A DNA stretch of 64,000 nt from positions 426,544-490,543 of the forward strand of contig NZ_KI912402.1 in assembly GCF_000518245.1 (NCBI RefSeq). Direction: 5' to 3'. Origin of the DNA: Brachyspira alvinipulli ATCC 51933. GTDB lineage: Bacteria; Spirochaetota; Brachyspiria; Brachyspirales; Brachyspiraceae. Below the pieces are notes generated by a model. It was not told the origin of the DNA. It ran no database searches and was given only the letters and a program-made list of their open reading frames with translations. This document shows, piece after piece, positions 25,765 to 34,930 of the stretch. Each line of letters begins with the position of its first letter. Within the stretch, counting starts at the first letter, position 1. The position numbers and the translations under genes were made by a program.

Positions 25765-25925
25765 AGATTTACCCTCAAGTTTTTATATACTATTAATTAT
25801 ATCTTTTTATTTTTATAAATAAACATTTTATAAGATGATTTTTTTTATAAAAATTAAATACTAAAAAAGACAAATATATAATTTTAAAATTATAATATTT
25901 TTTTTATTATCAATTTTTAATATGC

Positions 25926-25953
25926 TTGTTATTAATATTTTTTAATATATAAT
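25926..25953 (+). promoter_or_regulatory. Promoter of ychF
   Basis: TTGTTA (25926-25931), 16-bp spacer, TATAAT (25948-25953), 39 bases before the ychF ATG. Confidence 0.5.
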
Positions 25954-25992
25954 GTTTCTAAATAAAATAATTTAAGTTAAGGAAATAGAAAT

Positions 25993-27093
25993 ATGGCTTT
26001 ATCTATAGGAATAGTAGGACTTCCGAATGTAGGAAAATCAACACTTTTTAATGCACTAACCAATGCTCATGCTGAGGCAGCTAATTATCCATTTTGTACT
26101 ATAGATAAAAATGAAGCTACTGCTATAATAAAAGATGAAAGAGTTGATAAATTAGCCGCACTTTTTAAATCAAAAAAGAAAGTTTATAATACAACAACAT
26201 TTGTAGATATTGCTGGACTTGTTAAAGGGGCTTCAAAAGGGGAGGGTTTAGGTAATAAATTCCTTTCTCATATTAGAGAAGTTAATGCAGTTTTACATGT
26301 GGTAAGAGTATTTGAAGATGGAAATATTACTCATATTGGAGAAGTTGATCCTTTAAGAGATTTAGATATTATATTAACAGAGCTTATGCTTGCAGATATT
26401 GATACTATTAATGCTAGAATGGAAAGACAAAAAAAGGTTGCTAAAGGCGGAAAAGGAAAGGCTGCTGAAGAAGAGGTAGCATTGCTTGAAAAAATACTTC
26501 CTGAATTAAATAATTTTAAACCTGTATTTAGTCTTGATTTAACAGATACAGAGAAAGAAATATTAAAACCATTATTTTTATTAACTGCCAAAAGTATGAT
26601 GATAGGTGCTAATTTATCAGAAAATGAGCTCGCTAATCCTGAAAAAAATTCTAATTATGTAACATTGCAAAATTATGCAAAGGAAAGAAATATTGAATTA
26701 ATACCTTTCAGTGCTAAAATAGAAGCAGATTTGCAGGATTTAGATGAAGAAGAGAGATTAAGTTATTTAGAAGATTTGGGAGTTAAAGAGTCTGGAGTTG
26801 CAAGACTTACAAAAGCAGGACACAGATTATTAAAATTATTAACATTTTTAACTTCTGGTGAAGATGAAACTAGAGCTTGGACTGTAAGAGAAGGTGCTTA
26901 TGCTCCGGAGGCTGCTGGTGTTATACACAGTGATTTTGAAAGAGGTTTTATCAGTGCTGAAGTTATAAACTGTGATAAACTTTTAGAGCTTGGAAGTTTT
27001 GTTAAGGCTAAAGAGGCTGGGGCTATAAGACTTGAGGGTAAGCAATATCTTATGCAGGAAGGCGATGTTGTAACATTTAGATTTAATGTGTAA
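25993..27093 (+). CDS. ychF: Ribosome-associated ATPase YchF
   Basis: 366 residues, family length. P-loop GLPNVGKSTLFNAL, switch motif DIAGLVKGASKGEGLG, and NLSENE in place of the usual NKxD, the change that makes YchF prefer ATP. A coiled-coil arm (about 130-160) and a C-terminal TGS domain (TSGEDETRAWTVREG to the end) are present. It binds ribosomes and affects translation and stress responses. AAGGAAAT precedes the ATG. Confidence 0.97.
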   Translation: MALSIGIVGLPNVGKSTLFNALTNAHAEAANYPFCTIDKNEATAIIKDERVDKLAALFKSKKKVYNTTTFVDIAGLVKGASKGEGLGNKFLSHIREVNAVLHVVRVFEDGNITHIGEVDPLRDLDIILTELMLADIDTINARMERQKKVAKGGKGKAAEEEVALLEKILPELNNFKPVFSLDLTDTEKEILKPLFLLTAKSMMIGANLSENELANPEKNSNYVTLQNYAKERNIELIPFSAKIEADLQDLDEEERLSYLEDLGVKESGVARLTKAGHRLLKLLTFLTSGEDETRAWTVREGAYAPEAAGVIHSDFERGFISAEVINCDKLLELGSFVKAKEAGAIRLEGKQYLMQEGDVVTFRFNV

Positions 27094-27153
27094 TTAACAT
27101 ACTATATATTATGATTGATAAAAAATAAAAAACACTGATTAGAAAACTAAATT

Positions 27154-28404
27154 ATGAAGATTAATTTTGAAATTAAATATGTAAAGCTTTTCATGCTATC
27201 AGCTTGTATAGGAGCTTCAGTAGGCTTTATAATTTCTCTGTATAGAATAATGCTTTATAAATTAAGCGTTAATGTATTTTATATATCTAATTTCATATTT
27301 GACAGATGGTATTATCCTGTACTTCTTTTTATTTTTCTTATAATTGCAGGATGCACTATAGGATATATATTAAGGTACTATCCGCAGATAAGAGGAGCCG
27401 GAGTACCTCAAATAAAATATTATATATCTCTTCATGAACCTAAAGATATCATATTAGAAATATTATTTAAATTATTTGGCAGTATGATATCATTTGCAAG
27501 CGGTATTTCTTTAGGAAGGGCAGGTCCTTCTATGCATGTTGGTACACTTGTAGGACTTTTTTTCCATAAATATTTTTCAAAGTTAGCAAAATATAGAAGA
27601 TATTTACTTGTTTCTGGTGCTTGTGCCGGAATGACAGCTACTTTCAGTGCTCCATTTACTGGCATTGCTTTTTCTTTCGAGGAACTTGGAGAAAATAAAA
27701 ATCATATAGTTTTTGTATGTATAGTTTTTTCTTCTATAGCTTCAATACTTGTAGTAGAGCATCTTGTAGGGCAGGCTTTCATACTTAATTTTAATTTACC
27801 AAAAATATTAGAGGTTAGACATTATATTTCACTTCTTCCTTTTGGTATAATATGCGGAATGCTGGCTTCTCTTCTAAATTATCTTATGAATCTATTTTCT
27901 AAAATGTATCAGAATATAGAAAATGATGTACTTAGACCTGTACCTGCTTTCCTAATGGCTGGTTTTATGATAATGTTTTTCCCTTATGTACTTGGAAGCG
28001 GTGATTTGCTTATAGGAAGTATAGTTAAAGATAAATTTTCTGTTTCTATGCTTTTTATTCTTATATTTGTTAAATTATTTTATACTTCAGTATGTGCAAC
28101 ATCAGGAGCCGTAGGAGGAGTATTTTTCCCTACATTTATATTAGGTGCTTCAATAGGTTCTTTATATGACATATTCCTTATAACATATTTTCCAGATTAT
28201 GCAGTATATGGAGATTTATTTATACTTTTGGGTATAACTTCTCTTATGTCTGGAATTACTAGAACTCCTATAATGGTATGTATATTGATACTTGAGATAT
28301 CCAACTCTATTTCCAATTTCTCGGCACTTGTTATTGTGGCTATAATATCATATATGGTTGCTAAGGTATTGGGAGTAACTTCTATATACGATCATAATGA
28401 TTAA
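27154..28404 (+). CDS. CLC-family chloride channel or transporter lacking the gating Glu
   Basis: 416 residues, about ten or more membrane helices of a CLC protein. Selectivity motifs are altered but recognisable: IRGAGVPQIK (for GSGIP), SLGRAGPSMHVG (for GREGP) and ATSGAVGGVFFPTF. The glutamate of GREGP gates chloride and carries protons in CLC antiporters; here it is Ala123. The inner proton glutamate of AFSFEELGE is kept. Loss of the external Glu would make the protein a passive channel or a slippage-prone transporter. It follows ychF by 60 bases. Confidence 0.92.
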   Translation: MKINFEIKYVKLFMLSACIGASVGFIISLYRIMLYKLSVNVFYISNFIFDRWYYPVLLFIFLIIAGCTIGYILRYYPQIRGAGVPQIKYYISLHEPKDIILEILFKLFGSMISFASGISLGRAGPSMHVGTLVGLFFHKYFSKLAKYRRYLLVSGACAGMTATFSAPFTGIAFSFEELGENKNHIVFVCIVFSSIASILVVEHLVGQAFILNFNLPKILEVRHYISLLPFGIICGMLASLLNYLMNLFSKMYQNIENDVLRPVPAFLMAGFMIMFFPYVLGSGDLLIGSIVKDKFSVSMLFILIFVKLFYTSVCATSGAVGGVFFPTFILGASIGSLYDIFLITYFPDYAVYGDLFILLGITSLMSGITRTPIMVCILILEISNSISNFSALVIVAIISYMVAKVLGVTSIYDHND

Positions 28405-28423
28405 TAAGTGATTTTTATATATT

Positions 28424-29509
28424 ATGGAACTTTATCAAGAATTATTTAATGATTATTTAAAAGAATATTATAAGACTCTTGAAGAATTATTAAATTGTTT
28501 AGAAAATAATGATAAAGAAAAATTTCAAATAAATATTGAACCATTTATATATAAAGAAGATAATGAGTCAGAATATACAAAAGATAAAAATTATAATGAA
28601 AGATTAAAATTAATTTTATCTATACTTTATCATAAAAATAGAAACGAATTAATGAATAAAAAAGAATTTGAAGATTTACTTGTTTTTCTGTTTGAAGAAG
28701 AAATAAAAGACAGACAAACTAATTCTTATCAGGGTATAGGTACTTCTTTAGAAATTATGAGTTTTTTATTTGTTAAACTTTATAATGATGATATAGAAAA
28801 ATTGCTTTCTAGATATAAAGATTTATTTGATAAAGCAAAAAATGCAAACTTTGATTGTAATTGCGGTTATGGTATTGATGATTATAATTATTATAATGAA
28901 AGATTAGATGAACTAAGTATAGATGCTGTAATATCATACTCTATAGATATTTATGAATTAAAATTATTTTCAAAACTTGTTGATATATGGAAGGGTACAG
29001 TAAAAGAATGGGATAAAAAGAATTTAGATAAATTAAAATATTATGCGTCATTTATAGAAGATAAAGAATCTTTACTGGAAACTAATAATAAACTTTTTGA
29101 AATGGCTGTTAAAGAAAATGCAAGTAATTGGGATATAGTTTCTGCTTTAAATAGTTATCTTAAATCTTTAATTGATAATAATAAATATGATTATGCTTGG
29201 CAATTAATATCAAAATATATGTACAATATAAAAAATATTCAAGATGATAAATTTTATAATATTAATTTAGGCAGATATATAATAGAAAGAGCAGCTGATA
29301 TAATGCTTAATATTAATAATGAAAAATTAGAAAAAGAAATATGGTATTTTATAAGTGAGCCTTTTATATATAAACATTCTTCTTTTTATTTGAAATTATA
29401 TGAAAAAGTATTATTATGCTGCGATATTGTAAGAGATAAAAAATTAAAAAATAAAATATCAGAAGAGTATCAAAAAGAATTGAAAAAGATTAAAGATATA
29501 CTAAAATGA
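28424..29509 (+). CDS. Helical protein of unknown function
   Basis: 361 residues, acidic and lysine-rich, with no signal peptide or membrane span. Almost entirely helical by pattern, with tandem paired helices that could be a TPR-like or HEAT-like solenoid (for example NNNKYDYAWQLISKYMYNI). It contains a short CNCGYG. I recognise no family. It lies 19 bases after the CLC gene and ends at a terminator shared with the alanine symporter. Confidence 0.75.
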   Translation: MELYQELFNDYLKEYYKTLEELLNCLENNDKEKFQINIEPFIYKEDNESEYTKDKNYNERLKLILSILYHKNRNELMNKKEFEDLLVFLFEEEIKDRQTNSYQGIGTSLEIMSFLFVKLYNDDIEKLLSRYKDLFDKAKNANFDCNCGYGIDDYNYYNERLDELSIDAVISYSIDIYELKLFSKLVDIWKGTVKEWDKKNLDKLKYYASFIEDKESLLETNNKLFEMAVKENASNWDIVSALNSYLKSLIDNNKYDYAWQLISKYMYNIKNIQDDKFYNINLGRYIIERAADIMLNINNEKLEKEIWYFISEPFIYKHSSFYLKLYEKVLLCCDIVRDKKLKNKISEEYQKELKKIKDILK

Positions 29510-29515
29510 TAAAAA

Positions 29516-29561
29516 AATAATACCCATTTCATAATATGTAAATTACAAAATAGGTATTATT
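29516..29561. terminator. Terminator between convergent genes
   Basis: A 14-bp inverted repeat with one mismatch (29516-29529 and 29548-29561). Confidence 0.65.
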
Positions 29562-29572
29562 AATAATTTAAA

Positions 29573-30937
29573 TTATTCTATTTCAATAGATTTAGGATCT
29601 ATTATATATTTTTTTGTTAAAGTTATGACTATAGGTGAAAGTAATAATATTGCTATTAAATTTGGTATTGCCATAAGTCCGTTAAAAGTATCTGCTATAG
29701 ACCATACAATTTTTAAATCTATGCTAGAACCGATTACAATGGCTATTATAAATATTAATTTGTATGACATTATAACTATCTTACTTCTTTTTGTTATGTA
29801 TCCTAAACAGCTTTCTCCATAGTATGACCATCCTATTATAGTAGAGAATGCAAATAAAACGCTGGCTAAAGTAAGTATAACCTCTCCTTTATAACCTAAT
29901 GCACTTTTAAAAGCTAAAGAAGTAAGTACAGCACCATCAGCATTTGTATTACCATATATATTAGATGATAGTATTATAAGTCCAGTTAATATACATATTA
30001 TTAAAGTATTAAACACTTCAAATATTCCCCACATACCTTGTTCTACAGGGTTATTACTATTGCTTGCAGCATGTACTATAGGAGCAGTACCAATACCGGC
30101 TTCATTTGAGAATACTCCTCTTGCTATACCATATCTCATAGCAAGTACTATAACATATCCAGATATTCCAGCACCTGCAGACTTTAATGAAAATGCATTT
30201 GATATTATTAAATTTATAGCATTTGGTATGTTTTTAGCATTTATTATTAATACAATTATTGATGTAATAAAATAAAATAATGCCATAAAAGGAACAATTT
30301 TTTCTGATATGCTTGATACCCTTTTTATTCCTCCTATAATAACTATAGCAACTATTACAGCAACTATAATTCCGGAAACAATATTAGGTATTTTAAAAGT
30401 CTCATTTAATAGATTTGCTATGGAATTTGATTGGGTCATATTTCCTGCACCAAATGTAGCAATTGAGGCAAAAATAGAAAATATTATAGCTAGCCATTTT
30501 TGTTTAATTCCCTTTTCTATATAGTACATAGGGCCGCCGTAATGTACACCTTTATTATCTTTTTCTCTGAAATATACAGCTAATACAACTTCTGAAAATT
30601 TAGTAATCATACCGAAAAATGCCGAGACTAACATCCAAAATAAAGATCCTGGTCCGCCCGCAACAATAGCTGTGGCTATACCGGCTATGCTTCCTATTCC
30701 TATAGTACTTGCTAAAGATGTACTAACAGCTTGAAATGGGGTTACATTATGGTCTATATTTTTATCTTTAGCATGAAGACTTCCATATGTAGATTTCATC
30801 CAAAGATTAATTTTTGTTATTTGAAACAATCTAGTTCGTATGCTCATATATATTCCAGTACCTACAAGAAGTACTAACATATATGGTCCCCATACAAAAC
30901 TATTTACTATATTATTTATCTTTTCTATTTCGAGCAT
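29573..30937 (-). CDS. Sodium:alanine symporter (AGCS family)
   Basis: 454 residues with about ten membrane helices. Signature segments: VTPFQAVSTSLASTIGIGSIAGIATAI, GPGSLFWML, GGPMYYIEKG, ARGVFSNEAGIGTAPI and GWSYYGE. AGCS proteins import alanine or glycine with sodium. Directly upstream on the same strand is alanine dehydrogenase, so the pair would take up alanine and deaminate it. A hairpin at 31028-31063 separates the two genes. Confidence 0.95.
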   Translation of the reverse strand: MLEIEKINNIVNSFVWGPYMLVLLVGTGIYMSIRTRLFQITKINLWMKSTYGSLHAKDKNIDHNVTPFQAVSTSLASTIGIGSIAGIATAIVAGGPGSLFWMLVSAFFGMITKFSEVVLAVYFREKDNKGVHYGGPMYYIEKGIKQKWLAIIFSIFASIATFGAGNMTQSNSIANLLNETFKIPNIVSGIIVAVIVAIVIIGGIKRVSSISEKIVPFMALFYFITSIIVLIINAKNIPNAINLIISNAFSLKSAGAGISGYVIVLAMRYGIARGVFSNEAGIGTAPIVHAASNSNNPVEQGMWGIFEVFNTLIICILTGLIILSSNIYGNTNADGAVLTSLAFKSALGYKGEVILTLASVLFAFSTIIGWSYYGESCLGYITKRSKIVIMSYKLIFIIAIVIGSSIDLKIVWSIADTFNGLMAIPNLIAILLLSPIVITLTKKYIIDPKSIEIE

Positions 30938-31027
30938 AATTATCTCCTAAGGAATTTATTAATAATAGAGAATAAAGAATTATTCTATATGTTTAAAATG
31001 TTAAAATATAATTTTCTTATTTAATGA

Positions 31028-31063
31028 AATACCGCTATAAAATATGTATTTTATAGCGGTATT
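31028..31063 (-). terminator. Hairpin between ald and the alanine symporter
   Basis: A perfect 17-bp inverted repeat (31028-31044 and 31047-31063) with only 2 nt between the arms. It follows ald by 36 bases and could end or attenuate its transcript before the symporter. Confidence 0.75.
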
Positions 31064-31099
31064 ATAATTTTAGATTATATAATTTATACTAAAATTAAA

Positions 31100-32212
31100 T
31101 TAGCATCCTAAAGCAACTTTTGGATCAGTGTATTCAATACCAAATGCATCAGCAACACCTTTGAATGTACATTTACCATTATAAGTGTTAAGACCAGTAA
31201 GCATAGTATTATTAGTTTTACAAATTTCTTCTAAACCTTTATCAGCTAGCATTACACCATAATGAGTAGTAGCATTAGTAAGAGCAATAGTAGAAGTTCT
31301 AGCAACTGCACCAGGCATATTAGCAACACAGTAATGTACTATACCTTCTTCAATATAGATAGGATCATCATGGGTTGTAGCATGAGAAGTTTCAAAACAT
31401 CCGCCTTGGTCAATAGCAACATCGACGATAACAGCACCTTTTTTCATAATTTTTAAATGTTCTCTTCTTAGAAGTTTAGGAGTTTTTGCTCCAGGTATTA
31501 AAACACTTCCGATAACAACATCTGCAGTCCTGTATAGTTCCTCTAATTTAGCAGGAGCACTGAAGTATGTGTTGATTCTCATATTAAATACATGGTCAAT
31601 ATACTCTAATCTTTTTAGATTAACATCAGTAATTGATACATTAGCACCCATACCCATAGCCATTTGTGCAGCATTAAATCCTACAACACCAGCACCAAGT
31701 ATAACAACATTAGCTTTTTGTACACCAGGTACACCACCTAATAATATACCTTGACCGCCGAATTTTTTCTCTGTATATTTAGCAGCTTGCTGAATAGATA
31801 ATCTTCCAGCTATACCGCTCATAGGAGCAAGACATGGTAATTGATTCATTTCATCTTTCATAGTTTCATAAGCTATAGATTTTATCTTTTTCTTCAATAA
31901 CATATCTGTTAAAGGCTTATCAGCAGCTAAGTGTAAATAAGTATATAGGATTTGACCTTCTCTGAAACATTCATATTCTTCTTCAATAGGTTCTTTTACT
32001 TTAATAATCATATCAGCTTCAAATACTCTTTTTTTATCAGCTATTTCTGCACCAACTTTTTTGTATTCATCATCACTGAAACCAGAACCTTCTCCAGCAC
32101 CTTTTTCCATGATTACTTTATGACCTTTTGCAATATAATCAGCAGCATTTGCTGGTGTTAAACCTACACGGTATTCTTGGTTTTTGATTTCTTTTGGACA
32201 TCCTATAAGCAT
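31100..32212 (-). CDS. ald: Alanine dehydrogenase
   Basis: 370 residues, family length. It converts L-alanine, NAD+ and water to pyruvate, ammonia and NADH. N-terminal IGCPKEIKNQEYRVGLTP, MIIKVKEP with the catalytic Lys, LYTYLHLAADK with the catalytic His, and the NAD-binding VILGAGVVGFNAAQMAMGMG. C-terminal TATTHYGVM-like segment. It feeds pyruvate to fermentation. The promoter carries an 8-bp inverted repeat over the -10. Confidence 0.97.
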   Translation of the reverse strand: MLIGCPKEIKNQEYRVGLTPANAADYIAKGHKVIMEKGAGEGSGFSDDEYKKVGAEIADKKRVFEADMIIKVKEPIEEEYECFREGQILYTYLHLAADKPLTDMLLKKKIKSIAYETMKDEMNQLPCLAPMSGIAGRLSIQQAAKYTEKKFGGQGILLGGVPGVQKANVVILGAGVVGFNAAQMAMGMGANVSITDVNLKRLEYIDHVFNMRINTYFSAPAKLEELYRTADVVIGSVLIPGAKTPKLLRREHLKIMKKGAVIVDVAIDQGGCFETSHATTHDDPIYIEEGIVHYCVANMPGAVARTSTIALTNATTHYGVMLADKGLEEICKTNNTMLTGLNTYNGKCTFKGVADAFGIEYTDPKVALGC

Positions 32213-32271
32213 AAAAAAAACTCCTTAAAATAAAAATTACTATATATAGATGTATATTATTTAGAACATAA

Positions 32272-32296
32272 AACTATATATGCATTCAATATAGTT
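32272..32296. promoter_or_regulatory. Operator-like inverted repeat over the ald -10
   Basis: AACTATAT (32272-32279) and ATATAGTT (32289-32296), perfect 8-bp arms with a 9-nt spacer, overlapping the -10 of the minus-strand ald promoter. A repressor site is a reasonable guess. Confidence 0.4.
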
Positions 32297-32316
32297 GTTT
32301 TATTTGCATTTGTCAA
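32288..32316 (-). promoter_or_regulatory. Promoter of ald
   Basis: Minus-strand TTGACA (32316-32311), 17-bp spacer, TATATT (32293-32288). It sits in the 323-bp gap between ald and the hydrogenase gene, which holds only regulatory sites and no gene I can see. Confidence 0.75.
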
Positions 32317-32436
32317 GAAATAATATTTATTTTTATTTCTATTTTTTTGTTTTTAATATTTTTTTTAATTATTAATCAAACATTTAATATGAATACTATA
32401 TACAATAAAATTTTGTATAATATACGAATATTATAC

Positions 32437-32464
32437 TTGAAAAAAATATTTTTTATTTTATAAT
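32437..32464 (+). promoter_or_regulatory. Promoter of the hydrogenase gene
   Basis: TTGAAA (32437-32442), 16-bp spacer, TATAAT (32459-32464). Start codon 71 bases further on. Confidence 0.55.
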
Positions 32465-32474
32465 GTTTTATCGT

Positions 32475-32497
32475 ATAAATACCATAAAAGTATTTAT
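32475..32497. promoter_or_regulatory. Inverted repeat downstream of the hydrogenase promoter
   Basis: ATAAATAC (32475-32482) and GTATTTAT (32490-32497), perfect 8-bp arms with a 7-nt spacer, at about +4 to +26 of the predicted transcript. Could be a repressor site, for example a redox regulator. Confidence 0.4.
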
Positions 32498-32535
32498 TGT
32501 TTAAATTACATCACTTAATTTTTAGGAGTATAAAA

Positions 32536-34008
32536 GTGAATATTAATAATAATGCCTCACAGTTAAAAAAAGAAATTTTGGTTCAAATTACTTTAATGTT
32601 TATTGAGGATAGATTAATAGAAGATATAGACAAGTTGCCTATAGATATTATACCAAGAGACAGTAAATCAATAAGATGCTGTATTTATCATGACAGAGAA
32701 ATAATAAAGAATAGAATTATGGCAAGGCTTGGCATAAGTGTTGAAGGTAAAGAGGATAGCGGTATTCCTTTATCTCAATATGCTAAATTGGCATTGGAGA
32801 GAGAAAAACCAACTTGGCCTATGCTCACAGTACTTGATGAAGCATGTAATGCTTGTGTAAAAGCTAACTTTATGGTTACGAATGCTTGTCAGGCTTGCTT
32901 GGCAAGACCGTGTATGATGAACTGTCCTAAAAATGCAATAACTATTTTGGATGAAAAAAGAGCATATATAGACAGCAGTAAATGTATTAACTGCGGATTA
33001 TGTTTGAAAAATTGTCCTTATCATGCGATTATTTATATACCAGTTCCATGTGAAGAGTCATGTCCGGTAGGAGCTATTAATAAAAATGAACAGGGTAAAG
33101 AAGTTATAGATTATCATAAATGTATATTCTGCGGAAACTGTATGAGAGAATGTCCTTTTAGTGCTATGATGGATAAAGGACAGCTTATAGATGTACTTAA
33201 GCATTTAAAAAATGATAAAAAAGTTAATGTTATGTATGCACCTGCAATAGCTTCTCAATTTAATGCTAAACCGGGTCAATTAAAAAGTGCTTTGTTAAAG
33301 ATAGGATTTAATAAAGTATGGGAAGTAGCTTTAGGAGCTGATGTTACTTCTGATAAAGAGGCAGAAGAATTTGAAGAGAGAATGGAAAGAGGGGATAAAT
33401 TAATGACTACATCATGCTGTCCTGCTTATGTTAAAGCTGTTAGAAAACATGTTCCTGAATTAATTCCTTGTGTATCAGAGACTAGAACACCTATGCATTA
33501 TACAGCTGAAATGATGCATGCTGAAGATCCTGATGCTATTAATGTATTTATAGGACCTTGTCTTGCTAAGAGAAGAGAGAGTATAGATGATGATTTGGTA
33601 GATTATTGCTTATCTATGGAAGAACTTGATGCATTATTTATTGCTACTGGTACAGAAGTTTCTAAAGAGCCTGATTTAGATTTAGGAGCTATACCAACTG
33701 CTTCCGGAAGAAAATATGCCATGAGCGGAGGAGTATCTGAAGCTGTTAAAATAAGATTAAAACATCCTGAAAAATTAAAGGCTGCTATTATTAATGGTCT
33801 TGATAAAGAAGGTATGAAGCAGTTAAAAGGTTATGGAAAAGTTCAATCTGGAGAAACTCCTGTTACTGATGACACTCCTAATCTTATTGAGGTTATGGCT
33901 TGTAATGGCGGATGCGTAGGAGGTCCTTGTGTTGTGAAAAATCCTAAAGCTGCTGCTGTTCAATTACAAAGATATGCTTCTACTGGTTCAGAATTAAAAA
34001 AAGAATAA
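32536..34008 (+). CDS. Monomeric [FeFe]-hydrogenase, group-B-like
   Basis: 490 residues. Ferredoxin-like Cys clusters lie at about residues 105-210 (CQACLARPCMMNCP, CINCGLCLKNCP, CIFCGNCMRECP), then the H-cluster domain. Its three motifs read TSCCPAY (near 290), GPCLAKRRE (near 340) and EVMACNGGCVGGPC (near 454), which differ from group A (TSCCPGW, MPCxxKxxE) and match group B style. It would oxidise or make hydrogen with ferredoxin; the role of group B enzymes is not settled. I start at the GTG at 32536 with AGGAG upstream, not the in-frame TTG at 32497. Confidence 0.9.
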   Translation: MNINNNASQLKKEILVQITLMFIEDRLIEDIDKLPIDIIPRDSKSIRCCIYHDREIIKNRIMARLGISVEGKEDSGIPLSQYAKLALEREKPTWPMLTVLDEACNACVKANFMVTNACQACLARPCMMNCPKNAITILDEKRAYIDSSKCINCGLCLKNCPYHAIIYIPVPCEESCPVGAINKNEQGKEVIDYHKCIFCGNCMRECPFSAMMDKGQLIDVLKHLKNDKKVNVMYAPAIASQFNAKPGQLKSALLKIGFNKVWEVALGADVTSDKEAEEFEERMERGDKLMTTSCCPAYVKAVRKHVPELIPCVSETRTPMHYTAEMMHAEDPDAINVFIGPCLAKRRESIDDDLVDYCLSMEELDALFIATGTEVSKEPDLDLGAIPTASGRKYAMSGGVSEAVKIRLKHPEKLKAAIINGLDKEGMKQLKGYGKVQSGETPVTDDTPNLIEVMACNGGCVGGPCVVKNPKAAAVQLQRYASTGSELKKE

Positions 34009-34023
34009 TAAAATATTATTAAG

Positions 34024-34057
34024 CAAAAGACAAGAGTATATTAAATCTTGTCTTTTG
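34024..34057. terminator. Bidirectional terminator overlapping the ankyrin gene end
   Basis: Perfect 11-bp stem (34024-34034 and 34047-34057), T-rich on the plus side. The right arm encodes the last residues of the convergent ankyrin gene. Confidence 0.8.
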
Positions 34058-34730
34058 TTTTATATTCAATATCATTAGTATTTTCATCAATTAATAATTT
34101 TTCTATATTGTTTAATTTTCTTTCTTTAGCATAATATAAAGCATCATATCCTTTATTATCTTTTATACTTTTGTCTGCACCATATCGCAGTAATAATTTT
34201 ACTATTTCTACATAATTAATAGTATCCTTTCCAAATATTGCAACTTCTAATAAAGCTGTTCTTGATAAATTATCTATATGATTTACTTCTATATCCGTAT
34301 TCTCAAGTAAAAATTTTGTAGTTTCCCAATGTCCTTTTTCACATGCAAGCATCAAAGCATTAGCTCCATATATATTAAATGTATTTTTAACATCAGTATT
34401 TATATGCATAGTTTTTAATATATTTATGTAGCCTTTTTCACATGCATATAGAAATGGGGAATTGAATTTGTTATCCTGTATATTAATATTTGCATTATTA
34501 TCAATTAGTAGTTTAGCTATTTTCATATCATTTTTATACATTGCTATCATTAAGGCTGTTCTTTTCATATCATCTTGTATATTTACATTTATTCCCATTT
34601 TTATATACTCTTCTACTAAATTAATATTACCACTATGTACAGCTGAAAAAAAAGCTCCTTTGATATCAGCAGATAGTAATGTATTTGATATTATTAAAGT
34701 TAAAATTATAAATTTATATAATGTTTTCAT
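34041..34730 (-). CDS. Exported ankyrin-repeat protein 4
   Basis: 229 residues. Signal peptide (ending NTLLSADI) and about five ankyrin repeats (KRTALMIAMYKNDMKIAKLL, NALMLACEKGHWETTKFLL, GYDALYYAKERKLNNIEKLL). Longer and more divergent than the trio at 14532-15901. It is monocistronic and convergent with the hydrogenase gene. Presumably a periplasmic protein-binding module. Confidence 0.88.
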   Translation of the reverse strand: MKTLYKFIILTLIISNTLLSADIKGAFFSAVHSGNINLVEEYIKMGINVNIQDDMKRTALMIAMYKNDMKIAKLLIDNNANINIQDNKFNSPFLYACEKGYINILKTMHINTDVKNTFNIYGANALMLACEKGHWETTKFLLENTDIEVNHIDNLSRTALLEVAIFGKDTINYVEIVKLLLRYGADKSIKDNKGYDALYYAKERKLNNIEKLLIDENTNDIEYKTKDKI

Positions 34731-34930
34731 AATTAAGCCTTAATTTGATATAACTATAGAAGTTAATAATAACATATTTTTATTTTTTTACATACATGAA
34801 TATAATTTTAATTTTACTCAATGTATTAATATACAGTTTTAAATTAGTGTTTTTATTATATTTTTAATAATGGAATTAAAAAAACATCCGAATAATTATC
34901 TAAAGAATTAATGGTTATTAGGAATTTATT

